Shown here piece after piece: positions 24,532 to 33,923 of a DNA stretch of 47,424 nt. Source of the DNA: Nitrospinota bacterium (GTDB lineage: Bacteria; JADFOP01); NCBI GenBank assembly GCA_022562795.1, contig JADFOP010000014.1, positions 1 to 47,424 of the forward strand, given 5' to 3'. Numbering within the stretch: the first letter of the stretch is position 1; each line of letters starts with the position of its first letter. The notes below the pieces were generated by a model. It did not search any database, was not told where the DNA came from, and saw nothing but the letters and a program-made list of their open reading frames with translations. The translations under genes were made by a program, and so were the position numbers.

Positions 24532-25506
24532 ATGGATTTCGAGAGCATTCTCGCACGGTTCCAAAGCGACTTGGCCCGGGTGGATGAGGCAATGCGGGAG
24601 CACATCGCCTCCGACGTCCAGCTCATCCCTACAGTTGGGCGTTACCTTTTTTCAGGCGGAGGCAAGCGCATCCGCCCTTTGTTGCTCCTGACCTCGGCCA
24701 AACTGTGCGGCTATGAGGGGCCACGGGCCATTACTCAAGGCTGTGTGGTGGAGCTCATCCACACTGCTACCCTGCTCCACGACGACGTGGTGGACGATGC
24801 CAAACAGCGTCGTGGAGCGCCGACGGCCAACGCCACTTGGGGCAATCATGGATCGGTCTTGGTCGGCGACTTCCTCTTCGCTACGAGCATTTCCCTCATG
24901 GCCCAAGACGGCGACTTTCGCATCGTTCAGACCATGGCGGGCGCCATCAAGCAGCTCGCCGAGGGCGAAGTTCTCCAGTTGCTCTCCACCGGGAAGCTTT
25001 CCGAGGACGAGGACGAGTACTTGAATGTGGTGTCACGCAAGACGGCGGGGCTCATCTCGGCCGCCTGTCGCACGGGGGCCCTCCTGGGCGATGCGCCTCC
25101 CGATAGGCAAGAGGCTTTGAGCCTCTTCGGCCGGGAGATTGGGATCGCCTTTCAACTGGTGGACGACGCCCTCGACTACAACGCCGAAGAGGCCCGTTTC
25201 GGAAAGACCGTTGGAAAAGACCTCATGGAAGGCCACGGGACCTTGCCGCTCATCTACCTATATCGAAACGCAACGGCGGCCGAGAGGCAAACCATCGCGG
25301 GGATCCTGGCTGCCGAAGAGGTAACCCGGCGGCAGGTCGACCAGGTGATCGGGATGATGAAGGATTACAAAGCCATCGACTACACGCTCCAAACCGCCTC
25401 TCGGTACGTGGCTCAGGCCAAGCAGCGTCTGGCGGTCTTCGGGGCATCCCCAGACCTAGAAGTTTTGACCACTATAGCCGACTACATTGTGGCGCGCGAC
25501 CGATGA
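24532..25506 (+). CDS. Long-chain polyprenyl diphosphate synthase (IspB-like)
   Basis: 324-aa trans-isoprenyl diphosphate synthase that adds IPP units to an allylic primer, typically to make the octa- or nonaprenyl tail of ubi- or menaquinone. First Asp-rich motif Asp84-Asp85-x-x-Asp88 (LLHDDVVDD), second motif Asp210-Asp211-x-x-Asp214 (DDALD), plus GGGKRIRP near residue 42. Small residues before the first motif (HTATLLHDD) suggest a long chain, but chain length cannot be fixed from sequence. It is first of a plus-strand gene run to 28827. Confidence 0.9.
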   Translation: MDFESILARFQSDLARVDEAMREHIASDVQLIPTVGRYLFSGGGKRIRPLLLLTSAKLCGYEGPRAITQGCVVELIHTATLLHDDVVDDAKQRRGAPTANATWGNHGSVLVGDFLFATSISLMAQDGDFRIVQTMAGAIKQLAEGEVLQLLSTGKLSEDEDEYLNVVSRKTAGLISAACRTGALLGDAPPDRQEALSLFGREIGIAFQLVDDALDYNAEEARFGKTVGKDLMEGHGTLPLIYLYRNATAAERQTIAGILAAEEVTRRQVDQVIGMMKDYKAIDYTLQTASRYVAQAKQRLAVFGASPDLEVLTTIADYIVARDR

Positions 25507-25521
25507 CGCCCGCCGGAACCG

Positions 25522-26040
25522 ATGACTATTCCGAATCATCCGATCGCCCTCCTGGCGTGGGAGGCCATCCGGACCTATATTAATCGGGGCGAAATGATGC
25601 GGCTTCCCGCCGATGTACCCCCGGAGCTGATGCGCCCGGGGGGCGTCTTTGTGTCCATAAAAAAGGATGGTAAGCTCCGCGGATGCATCGGCACAATCGA
25701 GGCCGACCAGCCCACTCGCGCCGAGGAGGCCATCCGCAACGCAATTCACGCCGCCACCATGGACCCCCGGTTCGCGCCAGTGGAGGCATCGGAGCTGGAG
25801 GCCCTGGACGTGTCGGTAGATCTTCTGAGGCCCCCTGAGCCTGTGGCCGACCTCGACTCCATCGACCCTCGGCGCTTCGGCGTCATCGTCTCCTCAGCCG
25901 AGCGGCGTTCTGTCGTGTTGCCCAACGTCGATGGTGTGGAGACCGCTGAAGGGCAGCTGGCCCTCGCCCGCCAAAAGTTGGGCATAGGACCCGACGAGCC
26001 GGTGACCCTGGAACGCTTCGAGACGGATCGCTTTCGCTAG
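25522..26040 (+). CDS. AMMECR1-domain protein (AmmeMemoRadiSam system protein A)
   Basis: 172-aa AMMECR1 family protein; the hallmark LRGCIG hexapeptide is at residues 53-58 (GKLRGCIGTIE). In bacteria the domain usually accompanies Memo-like and radical SAM partners (AmmeMemoRadiSam), probably in metabolite or tRNA/protein modification, but neither partner is in this window. It starts 15 nt after the polyprenyl synthase stop, so it shares the transcript. Confidence 0.88.
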   Translation: MTIPNHPIALLAWEAIRTYINRGEMMRLPADVPPELMRPGGVFVSIKKDGKLRGCIGTIEADQPTRAEEAIRNAIHAATMDPRFAPVEASELEALDVSVDLLRPPEPVADLDSIDPRRFGVIVSSAERRSVVLPNVDGVETAEGQLALARQKLGIGPDEPVTLERFETDRFR

Positions 26041-26051
26041 GGCTAGATTTT

Positions 26052-26315
26052 ATGCGAGGAAAAGGGTTTTTCGTCTTTCTCATCCTGGCGGTAATAGGAG
26101 GGATCCTCGGCGGCCTTGGCGCCATTGCACTAAACCTTACCCTCTCGGGGACCCGCGTCGTGAAATACTTGACCACGCCCTTCTCTTTTGGCATGGACCC
26201 ACCGTGGCAGCTGTCGCTCAACGTCCTCCACCTCACTTTCGGCCTCAAGCTCAAACTCAGCCCTATTGTCATTCTTGGGGGGGCGATAGGCGGACTCTTC
26301 TACCGCAAGTTCTAG
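26052..26315 (+). CDS. DUF4321 small membrane protein
   Basis: 87-aa protein with two hydrophobic helices (about 6-30 and 70-85) and a central conserved stretch ending L-H-L-T-F-G-L-K-L-K-L, the pattern of DUF4321. Function unknown; in other bacteria it also sits next to maf, as here. 11 nt after the AMMECR1 stop. Confidence 0.8.
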   Translation: MRGKGFFVFLILAVIGGILGGLGAIALNLTLSGTRVVKYLTTPFSFGMDPPWQLSLNVLHLTFGLKLKLSPIVILGGAIGGLFYRKF

Positions 26316-26320
26316 GCACC

Positions 26321-26938
26321 ATGAAAGCCGGGGCACCTAAGCTCATCCTCGCCTCCAACTCCCCCAGGCGTAGGGCCATACTGGGGCGGCTCGGCCTGCC
26401 TTTTGAGGTCGTGCCGGCTGGCTTGTCCGAGCAAGACGAGACCGCTGCCCCAGAGGGCCGGCCCGCTGAAGTGGCCGAGTTCTTGGCCCTTGCCAAGGCC
26501 GATATCGTGGCCGCCGTCCACCCTGAGGCGCTGGTGTTAGGGGCCGATACCCTCGTCTTCGTGGGGCGGCGGCGCTTCGGAAAGCCGGCCGACGTCAGCG
26601 AGGCTCGCTCGATGCTGGAGGTCCTCTCCGGACGCACCCACACGGTGGTCACCGGTGTGGCGCTCATCGGGCTCGATCGGGGCCTTAGAGCCTCCGCCCA
26701 CGAAACTACAGCCGTGACCTTCCGCCGCCTCTCCGCCCGCGAGATGGACTCGTACGCGACCAGCGGCGAGCCCGCCGACAAGGCCGGGGCCTACGCCGTT
26801 CAGGGAAAGGCAAGCCTTTTTGTGGAGCGGGTCGAAGGCAACTACGACAATGTGGTAGGCTTACCCCTGAAAACGGTGGCCTTCCTGTTGGGGGCCGCAG
26901 GCGTTGAGTTATGGCCAGGGACCGAGGAGGAGGGCTGA
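26321..26938 (+). CDS. maf: Maf-like nucleoside triphosphate pyrophosphatase
   Basis: 205-aa house-cleaning enzyme that hydrolyses non-canonical or modified (d)NTPs such as dTTP/UTP or m5-derivatives to the monophosphate. Motifs: LILASNSPRRR (8-18), the catalytic GADT with downstream Lys in FGKP, and the GAYAVQGKA-SLFVERVEGNYDNVVGLPL C-terminal signature. The start is the ATG 5 nt after the DUF4321 stop; the open frame runs further upstream, but only through antisense-like sequence. The stop overlaps the next start as TGATG. Confidence 0.92.
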   Translation: MKAGAPKLILASNSPRRRAILGRLGLPFEVVPAGLSEQDETAAPEGRPAEVAEFLALAKADIVAAVHPEALVLGADTLVFVGRRRFGKPADVSEARSMLEVLSGRTHTVVTGVALIGLDRGLRASAHETTAVTFRRLSAREMDSYATSGEPADKAGAYAVQGKASLFVERVEGNYDNVVGLPLKTVAFLLGAAGVELWPGTEEEG

Positions 26939-28827
26939 TGCGGAGCATTCCAGCCCGGATTGCCCAAAGCGTCGAGCGCTTTCGTGGCCGGCCGGCGCTC
27001 AAAGTCCGCCGGGACGGTGGCCCCTTCATGCCCATCACCTACGGAGAGCTCTGGAAAGAGGTCCTTGAAATAGCTACGGGGCTTCTCGCCCTCGGGGTCG
27101 GGCCGGGCGACCACGTGGCCCTCATTGCAGACAACCGCCCCGAGTGGATTGCGACCAACCTTGCCATCCTCACCATAGGCGCGGCCGATGTCCCCCGCGG
27201 AGGCGATACCACCGTTGATGAGCTTGCCTACATCCTGCCCCATTCCGACTCCGTGGCCGTCTTCTTCGAAGACAAGGTCCAGTGGGCTAAATGGGAGGAG
27301 GTCCGCCAGCAGGTCCCGGCGGTGCGGAAGACCATCGTCATCGATCCCGTTGGATTGCCACGGGGGGACTTCATCTCCTACGTCGAGCTTAGAGCCAAGG
27401 GAGCCGCCCGCAGGGCCGAGGGGAACCGGCAGGCCGAAGAGCACATGAGCCGTGTCGCCCCCGAAGACCTTGCAACAATCATCTACACCTCCGGCACGAC
27501 GGGGACCCCCAAGGGGGTCATGCTAACCCACGCCAACATGCTCCACAACATCCGGGTGGTCGCGCCAGCCTTTCTCCTCACCGAGCACGACCGGTATTTA
27601 TCGATTCTGCCCTCCTGGCACAGCTTCGAGCGGATTATCGAATACCTCCTGCTGAGCGTAGGGGCCTCTATTGCCTACAGCCGCCCCGCACGCCCGGTGT
27701 TGCTCGAAGACATCGCCGAAGAAAAGCCGACCTTCCTCGTGGCTGTGCCACGTATCTGGGAGGCTATCTACCAGGGTATTATGACGGAGCTTCGTCGGGC
27801 CCCCATTGGCCAACGCTTGCTGGCCCAAGTGCTCTTGAGCTTTGCTGAGGCCCACGCCAGGGCTCGAAACCGCTTGACCGGCAGAGAGCCCATATTCCGC
27901 CTTGAGGAGGGCGTATGGGCCAGGGCCGCCCTCAAGCCGCGGGTGGTGAAGCTGCTCACGGCTGGGTTTGTCGCCCTGGCCGAGCGAACCCTCCTCCCAA
28001 CTCTTGGGGCCGTCGTGGGCAAGCATCTTCGAGCCGCGGCGAGCGGTGGAGCTCACCTGCCGCCGCAGGTGGATGAGTTCTTCGACACGATCGGCATAAC
28101 GATTCTCGAGGGCTACGGCCTGACCGAGACCTCCCCCGTGGCCTGCTCGCGCTCATTTGAGCGGGCCGTCATGCACACCGTCGGCCGGCCTTTACCCGAG
28201 GTTGAGGTTAAAATCGTCGATCCAGACACTGGCGAGCGCCTCCCGCCGGGCGAGCGCGGCGTAGTCCACATCCGAGGGCCAAATATCATGATTGGATACT
28301 ACAAGGACCCGGAGGCCACGAGACTGGCGGTGGATGCCGAGGGCTGGCTGGACTCGGGAGATTTAGGGCGGCTCACTGTGGGCGGCGACCTCCAGATTGT
28401 CGGCCGGGCCAAGGACACCATCGTGCTCTCCAGCGGTGAGAACGTCGAGCCCGACCCCATCGAGGCCAAGCTCAAGGAGAGTCCCTCCATCGACCAGGTC
28501 TGTGTCGTGGGCCAAGATCACAAGCTCGTTGGGGCCCTCATAGTGCCCAACGCCGAGGCGGTCGCTCGCGACATAAAGCTCCCTGATGCCGACCTTAAGG
28601 CGGTGGCAGCCCATCCCAAGGCCCACCGCCTCATCATGCGCGAGGTCCGGCGCCTCATCAGCAAGGGTAGCGGCTTCAAGCCCCACGAGCAGGTGAAAGT
28701 CATTGCGCTGCTTTCGAGCGAGTTCACTCCCGGTCGGGAGCTAACTCATACCATGAAGCTTCGCCGGAACGTCATCCACGACCTCTACGCCGAGACAATT
28801 GAGAGGCTCTACAGGCGGGAGCAGTGA
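26938..28827 (+). CDS. AMP-dependent long-chain acyl-CoA synthetase
   Basis: 629-aa ANL-superfamily enzyme that activates fatty acids to acyl-CoA through an acyl-adenylate. P-loop YTSGTTGTPKG, the linker region GYGLTETSP, LDSGDLG and the C-terminal GRAKDTIVLSSGENV are all intact. The lid ends in a Lys-rich C-terminus typical of FadD15-like enzymes. I use the ATG at 26938, which overlaps the maf stop and has GGAGGAGGG just upstream; an ATG at 26911 would add nine residues. Chain-length preference is unknown. Confidence 0.9.
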   Translation: MRSIPARIAQSVERFRGRPALKVRRDGGPFMPITYGELWKEVLEIATGLLALGVGPGDHVALIADNRPEWIATNLAILTIGAADVPRGGDTTVDELAYILPHSDSVAVFFEDKVQWAKWEEVRQQVPAVRKTIVIDPVGLPRGDFISYVELRAKGAARRAEGNRQAEEHMSRVAPEDLATIIYTSGTTGTPKGVMLTHANMLHNIRVVAPAFLLTEHDRYLSILPSWHSFERIIEYLLLSVGASIAYSRPARPVLLEDIAEEKPTFLVAVPRIWEAIYQGIMTELRRAPIGQRLLAQVLLSFAEAHARARNRLTGREPIFRLEEGVWARAALKPRVVKLLTAGFVALAERTLLPTLGAVVGKHLRAAASGGAHLPPQVDEFFDTIGITILEGYGLTETSPVACSRSFERAVMHTVGRPLPEVEVKIVDPDTGERLPPGERGVVHIRGPNIMIGYYKDPEATRLAVDAEGWLDSGDLGRLTVGGDLQIVGRAKDTIVLSSGENVEPDPIEAKLKESPSIDQVCVVGQDHKLVGALIVPNAEAVARDIKLPDADLKAVAAHPKAHRLIMREVRRLISKGSGFKPHEQVKVIALLSSEFTPGRELTHTMKLRRNVIHDLYAETIERLYRREQ

Positions 28828-29228
28828 AGGGGCGAGGAGGAAAGTGGAGGATGTTTGAGTTACTTTCAGCAAAATATTATAGGGGTTTCTTTTCCTTCCA
28901 GGAGGTGATAAACTGTTGGGCACCTCACTGACAGGTTTGTCGCATCTTCATCGGCGGCCTTCCCTTGAGGGGTAAAGTGGCTACATCGATTCGCTCGAGG
29001 AGTTGCATACCGTGGAAGAGACGAAACCTTGTGCAACCTGCTTCGTTACAAACATTCTCTTGACTTCCTTCGTCATTTGTTATTACGAATAAGTCCAACT
29101 GTGGCCATCTAAATATTAATGGCCGCTCACGTTTGAGGGGAGATACAAAGCGATAAGCCTGGAGCGGGGACCAGACCTCCTGTGCAAAGGGTAGAGGACA
29201 GTACTCCACCGGCGCCGCGTGCAATTAC
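28828..29228. other. 401-bp intergenic region, no gene supported
   Basis: It contains AGGAGGTGATAA followed by an inverted repeat GAGGTG...CACCTC near 28903-28929 and a possible 18-codon leader from TTG at 28916. Composition drops in GC towards the desaturase. A TTGACT near 29058 lacks a well-spaced -10. A 99-codon minus-strand frame here has no ribosome site and no recognisable sequence. Confidence 0.45.
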
Positions 29229-30239
29229 ATGAGTCAATTCACCGAACTTAGACAGATCATTAATCAGAAAGGGCTGCTGAACAAGCAGCCTGCCTATTAC
29301 ACTTATAAGATTCTACTTAATTTGGGCTTTTTAGGTACAGGCCTCATCTTACTGATTGTCATAGACAACATTTGGCTGCAGTCGCTGAATGCCGTCTTTA
29401 TGGCCTTCGCCTTCACCCAGGTAGCCTTCATGGGTCACGACGCAGGCCATCGGCAGATTTTCCTCGGCGCGCGGAAAAACGACATCATCGGCCTGATTGT
29501 TGGGAACCTACTGGTTGGAATCAGTTATGGTTGGTGGTGCGATAACCATAACGCTCATCACAGTAATCCTAATCAGCCTGACCTTGACCCTGACATTAAG
29601 ATTCGACCCCTGGCCTTTTCCGAAGAACAGGCCCGAGGCAAGCGGGGATTATCCCGCTTTATGGTGAAATACCAGGGGTATCTCTACTTTCCGCTTATAC
29701 TACTTGAGGGGATCAGCAAGCGGTGTAGCAGCATCCGGTATTTGCTAATGGAGCAATCAAGGAATCGTATGGCCGAATCCGTGCTCCTGCTCGCTCACTA
29801 TTGTATTTATCTGGGCCTCTTGTTCAGCCTCCTGGGTGGCTGGCAGGCTTTACTGTTCATCGCCATTCATCAAGCGATGTTTGGCCTATACATGGGTTCG
29901 GTCTTCGCCCCAAACCATAAAGGCATGCCAATTTTGGAAAGCGACCACAAGCTGGACTACTTGCATATGCAAGTGATTACCGCTCGAAATGTCAGGGCTC
30001 ACCCTATTACAGATTTCATGTACGGCGCCCTCAACTACCAGATCGAACACCATCTCTTTCCAAACATCCCCCGAAACAAACTGAGAGAAGCTCAGGAAAT
30101 CATCAAATCATTTTGTCGAGAGCATTCTATCGCCTATCATGAGACCAGCGTGCTTCAATCCTACAGGGAAATTCTCGGACACTTTCATGAGATCAGTGCT
30201 TTGATTCACGACGAAAAGCCTCACATCCCTCCTCCATAA
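29229..30239 (+). CDS. Membrane fatty acid (acyl-lipid) desaturase, probably horizontally acquired
   Basis: 336-aa di-iron desaturase with the three His boxes HDAGH (about 69-73), HNAHH (about 107-111) and QIEHH near residue 275. Two pairs of hydrophobic segments surround them. A Gln in the third box is typical of front-end or Delta-6-like acyl-lipid desaturases; no cytochrome b5 domain is fused. It introduces a cis double bond using O2 and an external electron donor. Base composition is clearly lower in GC and codon choice more AT-ended than in flanking genes, and a possible insertion-sequence end lies just downstream. Transfer is inferred. Confidence 0.88.
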   Translation: MSQFTELRQIINQKGLLNKQPAYYTYKILLNLGFLGTGLILLIVIDNIWLQSLNAVFMAFAFTQVAFMGHDAGHRQIFLGARKNDIIGLIVGNLLVGISYGWWCDNHNAHHSNPNQPDLDPDIKIRPLAFSEEQARGKRGLSRFMVKYQGYLYFPLILLEGISKRCSSIRYLLMEQSRNRMAESVLLLAHYCIYLGLLFSLLGGWQALLFIAIHQAMFGLYMGSVFAPNHKGMPILESDHKLDYLHMQVITARNVRAHPITDFMYGALNYQIEHHLFPNIPRNKLREAQEIIKSFCREHSIAYHETSVLQSYREILGHFHEISALIHDEKPHIPPP

Positions 30240-30758
30240 TTTGTCTATCAAAAGGCCAAGGGTAAGCCTATTGATTGATCCATCTGGTCGTAATACAAGC
30301 TGGAGGACGTAAAAAAGAACGCACATCTTTATCAATATATTACGTCCAAAATGGACACTTCTGCGCAAATGTCAACTGTGTCTAAAAATGTCTAATGTGT
30401 CAAAGAGCGCTGAGAGGGTCGGATGGGCGCGGCGGGCTTTTCCTCTGGATGCCCATACCAAGATTGACGGTTAATCCCACCTCGCTGTGGCCGATTGGTG
30501 CCAGGGGCTCCTTTGCCTACGCTTATCCCTTGAAAGCTATTGTCAGAGAAAGGGCTTGACACCCTCAAGGGGTGGAATTAAGATTAGTCTCGATTATCTA
30601 TTCGACACGACTGAGCTCTTTTCCCTCATCTAATTGATGAAGGACTGACGTTTGAACTCCTCACGTGAGAGGAGCATTGCGAAAAACGTGATTCACGGAG
30701 TCCCCGGTTTATTCCAGGGCTCTCGGTCAGAGCCAGACAATTTTAAGGAGGCCTAATC
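30240..30758. other. 519-bp intergenic region: possible IS remnant and sodB leader
   Basis: The first part is AT-rich, with an 8-bp inverted repeat GGACGTAA (30305-30312) and TTACGTCC (30340-30347), then a run of TGTC-containing repeats (30349-30402) resembling transposon ends. No transposase is present. The second part holds the sodB promoter (30556-30584) and a ~165-nt leader with two perfect 6-bp hairpins (CTCCTC/GAGGAG near 30656-30673; GGCTCT/AGAGCC near 30717-30733). Confidence 0.5.
30556..30584 (+). promoter_or_regulatory. Promoter of sodB with internal dyad
   Basis: TTGACA (perfect), 17-bp spacer, TAAGAT (4 of 6). The spacer contains CACCC-TCAAG-GGGTG, a 5-bp dyad that could be an operator. 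Predicted transcription start near 30591. Confidence 0.6.
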
Positions 30759-31373
30759 ATGGCGCACGAACTTCCTCCCTTGCCGTACGACTACAACGCC
30801 TTAGAGCCGCACATCGACGCTCGGACGATGGAAATCCACCACTCGAAACACCACAACGCTTACGTGGCCGGCCTGAACGGGGCCCTTGAGGGCCACGACG
30901 ACCTGGCCGACATGAGCGTCGAAGCCCTGCTCGCCGACATCAACCGCGTGCCGGAAGGTATCCGCCAGGCCGTGATCAACCACGGCGGCGGCCAAGCCAA
31001 CCACTCGTTGTTCTGGCAGATTATGGGCCCCGGAGCGGGCGGGGAGCCGACAGGTGCGTTGGCCGACGCCATCAACGCAACCTTCGGGAGCTTCACGGCG
31101 TTCACCGAGCAGGTGACCCAGGCGGGGATGACGCGGTTCGGCAGCGGCTGGGCGTGGCTCGTAGTGGACGGCGGCGGAAACCTCCTCGTCTACAACACGC
31201 TCAATCAGGACTCGCCAATCATGCAGGGCCACACGCCGATACTCGGCCTCGACGTCTGGGAGCACGCCTACTATCTCAACTACCAGAACCGCAGGCCCGA
31301 CTACATCGCCGCGTGGTGGAACGTCGTTAACTGGGACAAGGTCGCCGAGCTGCACTCAGCCGCTCAGGGATAG
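30759..31373 (+). CDS. sodB: Superoxide dismutase (Fe/Mn)
   Basis: 204-aa Fe/Mn superoxide dismutase converting superoxide to H2O2 and O2. Metal ligands: His27 (MEIHHSKHH), His in QANHSLFW, and Asp and His in [16 protein letters not shown] and the Gly-Gln pair lean towards the Mn type, but metal use cannot be settled by sequence. No signal peptide, so cytoplasmic. AAGGAGG lies about 8 nt before the ATG. Long structured leader (see the promoter entry). Confidence 0.94.
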   Translation: MAHELPPLPYDYNALEPHIDARTMEIHHSKHHNAYVAGLNGALEGHDDLADMSVEALLADINRVPEGIRQAVINHGGGQANHSLFWQIMGPGAGGEPTGALADAINATFGSFTAFTEQVTQAGMTRFGSGWAWLVVDGGGNLLVYNTLNQDSPIMQGHTPILGLDVWEHAYYLNYQNRRPDYIAAWWNVVNWDKVAELHSAAQG

Positions 31374-31440
31374 CCGGCCAGACTTCGCCGGCCTCCGTCC
31401 TGCAAGCTGAAGTCACCCAACTCACCTGGCTGGAGAGGAT

Positions 31441-32427
31441 ATGGCCCCGGCCATACGCCACGATTGGACCACCGAAGAGGTCCTGGAGATTCTAGGAGCT
31501 CCACTGCTCGACCTCGTCCACCGCGCCCAGGCCGTTCACCGGGAGCATCACCCGGCCAACGCCATCCAGCTCGCTAGCCTGCTCAGCATCAAGACCGGCG
31601 GCTGCCCGGAAGACTGCGCATATTGCCCTCAGTCTGCCCACTACGAGGTTCCGCTTCAAAAGGAGCGTTTTCTCGCTCTTGAGCACGTCCTCGAGGCGGC
31701 CCGGCGCGCCAAGGAGAACGGCGCGACGCGGTTTTGCATGGGGGCGGCGTGGCGCGAGGTAAAAGACGGGCCTGAGTTCGACGCCGTCCTCGAGATGGTC
31801 CGCGGCGTTCGGGCGCTCGGCATGGAAGCGTGCACCACGCTCGGGATGCTGACCGAGGATCAAGCCCGCCGTTTGAGCGAGGCGGGCCTCACCGCCTACA
31901 ACCACAACCTCGATACGGGGCCGGAATTTTACGGCTCGATCATCACAACACGGGTCTATGAGGACCGTCTGAAAACCCTCGAGCGCGTGCGCAACGCGGG
32001 GATTACGGTCTGCGCAGGCGGCATCATCGGGATGGGCGAGACCGTGCGCGATAGGGCGCAATTGCTCGAGGTCCTGGCCAATCTCGACCCGCACCCGGAA
32101 AGCGTCCCCATCAACGCGCTGGTCGCCGTAGCCGGAACACCCCTGGCCGAGCGGCCTCCGGTCGATCCGCTAGAGCTTGTGCGGATGTGCGCGACCGCCC
32201 GAATTCTCATGCCGAAAGCCTTCGTCCGCCTGAGCGCCGGCCGGAGCGCGCTGAGCCGCGAAGCGCAAATCCTCTGTTTTATGGCAGGCGCCAACTCGAT
32301 TTTTTACGGCGAGAAGCTTCTTACGACGAAGAACAACCAGATGAACGAGGATTTGCAAATGCTTCGCGATATCGGCGCCGAGGCCCTCATACCCACCCCG
32401 GAGACTCCCACCTCCAGCAGCGTCTAG
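31441..32427 (+). CDS. bioB: Biotin synthase
   Basis: 328-aa radical SAM enzyme that inserts sulfur into dethiobiotin. The SAM-cluster motif CPEDCAYC (Cys-x3-Cys-x2-Cys) is preceded by [31 protein letters not shown] and the C-terminal [13 protein letters not shown] are all conserved. GGAGAGG sits 3-9 nt before the ATG. No other bio gene is adjacent. It lies 67 bp after sodB and could be partly co-transcribed. Confidence 0.95.
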   Translation: MAPAIRHDWTTEEVLEILGAPLLDLVHRAQAVHREHHPANAIQLASLLSIKTGGCPEDCAYCPQSAHYEVPLQKERFLALEHVLEAARRAKENGATRFCMGAAWREVKDGPEFDAVLEMVRGVRALGMEACTTLGMLTEDQARRLSEAGLTAYNHNLDTGPEFYGSIITTRVYEDRLKTLERVRNAGITVCAGGIIGMGETVRDRAQLLEVLANLDPHPESVPINALVAVAGTPLAERPPVDPLELVRMCATARILMPKAFVRLSAGRSALSREAQILCFMAGANSIFYGEKLLTTKNNQMNEDLQMLRDIGAEALIPTPETPTSSSV

Positions 32428-32509
32428 CCCAGTACCCTCCCGCTCTACGGCTGTACCCCATAATAGTGCGGAAAGCCGTGCCTGTCAGGCTCACGAGGCC
32501 GGGCCCGCC

Positions 32510-33649
32510 CTACTTTGTGTAACTGATCCGGTAGATGGCGCCTGCGTGGTCGTCTGAGACCAGAAGCGCCCCGTCGGGCATGACTAGAAGGTCCACGGGC
32601 CGACCCCACGCCCGGCCACCCTGCAGCCATCCCTCGGCGAAGACCTCGTAGGCCACCGCCCGCCCTCCTTCGAGTCGAACGAGGGTCACGCGGTAGCCGA
32701 TAGGCGTTGTGCGATTCCAGGAGCCGTGCTCGGCGATGAAAATTTGCCCCCGGTACTTCTCAGGGAACATCTCCCCCGTGTAAAATCGCATGCCAAGAGA
32801 GGCGACGTGGGGGCCAAGCTCACGGGCCGGGGGCGTGAATGCCCCGCACCTGCGCGACTTTCCAAATTCCGGGTCGGGAACGCTCCTGCCGTGACAGTAA
32901 GGGAAGCCGAAGTGGAGCCCTTTACGCGGAGCGTGGTTCAACTCATCCGGCGGCATGTCGTCCCCCATCCAATCCCGCCCGTTGTCGGTGAACCAGAGCT
33001 CCTCAGTAGCCGGATGCCAGTCGAACCCGACCGAGTTTCGAACGCCGAGGGCGAACTGCTCCAACCCCGTCCCATCGGGCTCCATCCGAAATATACCGCC
33101 GTAGCGCCCCTCAACGGGCTCGCAGATATTGCACGGAGCGCCCACCGGCACGTAGAGCTTCCCGTCCGGCCCGAAGCGAATGAACTTCCAGCCGTGGTGC
33201 CTATCCGTCGGGAACGTGTCGTTTACCACGACAGGCTTTGGAGGATCGTTGAGGGCGGCCTCGATATTGTCATATCGGAGCACTCGATTCACCTCAGCCA
33301 CGTAGAGAGCGCCGTCTCTGAAGGCGACGCCGTTCGGCATATTGAGCCCCCTCGCCAGGGTGATGACCTCCTCGGCGGCGTTGTCCCGGTCGCGATCAAC
33401 CAGGGCGTAGACGGCACCCAGCGTCCGCGTGCCTACGAACAGCGTCCCGTTGGGGCTCAAGGTCATCGAGCGCGCGCCGGGCACATCCCCAGCGTAGACG
33501 CTGATTTTAAAGCCGGGAGACAGGGAGATTTTATCAAGCGGCAACCGCTCGCCATTCGCTGCCGGTGGGCAAATTAATAAGAGCAGCAGAACCGAAGCTG
33601 TGAGAAGGAGGATTGGTGGGTTCCACAGGGCCCGCCTGAGTGCCTTCAT
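32510..33649 (-). CDS. Exported PQQ-dependent sugar (sorbosone/glucose-type) dehydrogenase
   Basis: 379 aa with an N-terminal signal peptide (hydrophobic 13-27, cleavage near ANG). The body is a six-bladed beta-propeller of the soluble GDH/L-sorbosone dehydrogenase family: LSPGFKISVYAGDVPGARSM, HHGWKFIRFGPDGKLYVPVG, DNGRDWMGDDMPPDELN and IAEHGSWNR are characteristic. It probably oxidises a sugar in the periplasm and passes electrons onward; a cytochrome gene lies upstream on the same strand but 274 bp away. The cofactor is inferred from the family. Confidence 0.85.
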   Translation of the reverse strand: MKALRRALWNPPILLLTASVLLLLLICPPAANGERLPLDKISLSPGFKISVYAGDVPGARSMTLSPNGTLFVGTRTLGAVYALVDRDRDNAAEEVITLARGLNMPNGVAFRDGALYVAEVNRVLRYDNIEAALNDPPKPVVVNDTFPTDRHHGWKFIRFGPDGKLYVPVGAPCNICEPVEGRYGGIFRMEPDGTGLEQFALGVRNSVGFDWHPATEELWFTDNGRDWMGDDMPPDELNHAPRKGLHFGFPYCHGRSVPDPEFGKSRRCGAFTPPARELGPHVASLGMRFYTGEMFPEKYRGQIFIAEHGSWNRTTPIGYRVTLVRLEGGRAVAYEVFAEGWLQGGRAWGRPVDLLVMPDGALLVSDDHAGAIYRISYTK

Positions 33650-33923
33650 AGCCTATTGTAGCATCATGACTCTCTGTTGGCGATTAAGGGGGCGGAGCAG
33701 CCAGGCCACCTGAGGGGCAATTTTTGGAGAAGTATTGACTTTTTAATAAGTTATTAGCAGTCAAGGTTTCCTAGGATAATCGGGCCTGCAAGGCACCAGG
33801 AAAAAACAGCTGGTTGAATCGCTCCAAGAACCAGGCCTGCGCTGGACGCCTCTTTCATGGCTCATCACATTTGGATGCCGTCATGTAACGCCTTACTGGG
33901 GGGGGTCAAAGGCTCCCTCGTGA

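Noticed and set aside
28925-29224. 99-codon minus-strand frame upstream of the desaturase
   Set aside because: No ribosome site, no recognisable domain, and it occupies the desaturase promoter region.
33735-33764. TTGACT...AGTCAA dyad between the PQQ dehydrogenase and cytochrome genes
   Set aside because: Six-base arms with an 18-base AT-rich spacer and no well-spaced -10 on either strand; could easily be chance in this AT-rich gap.
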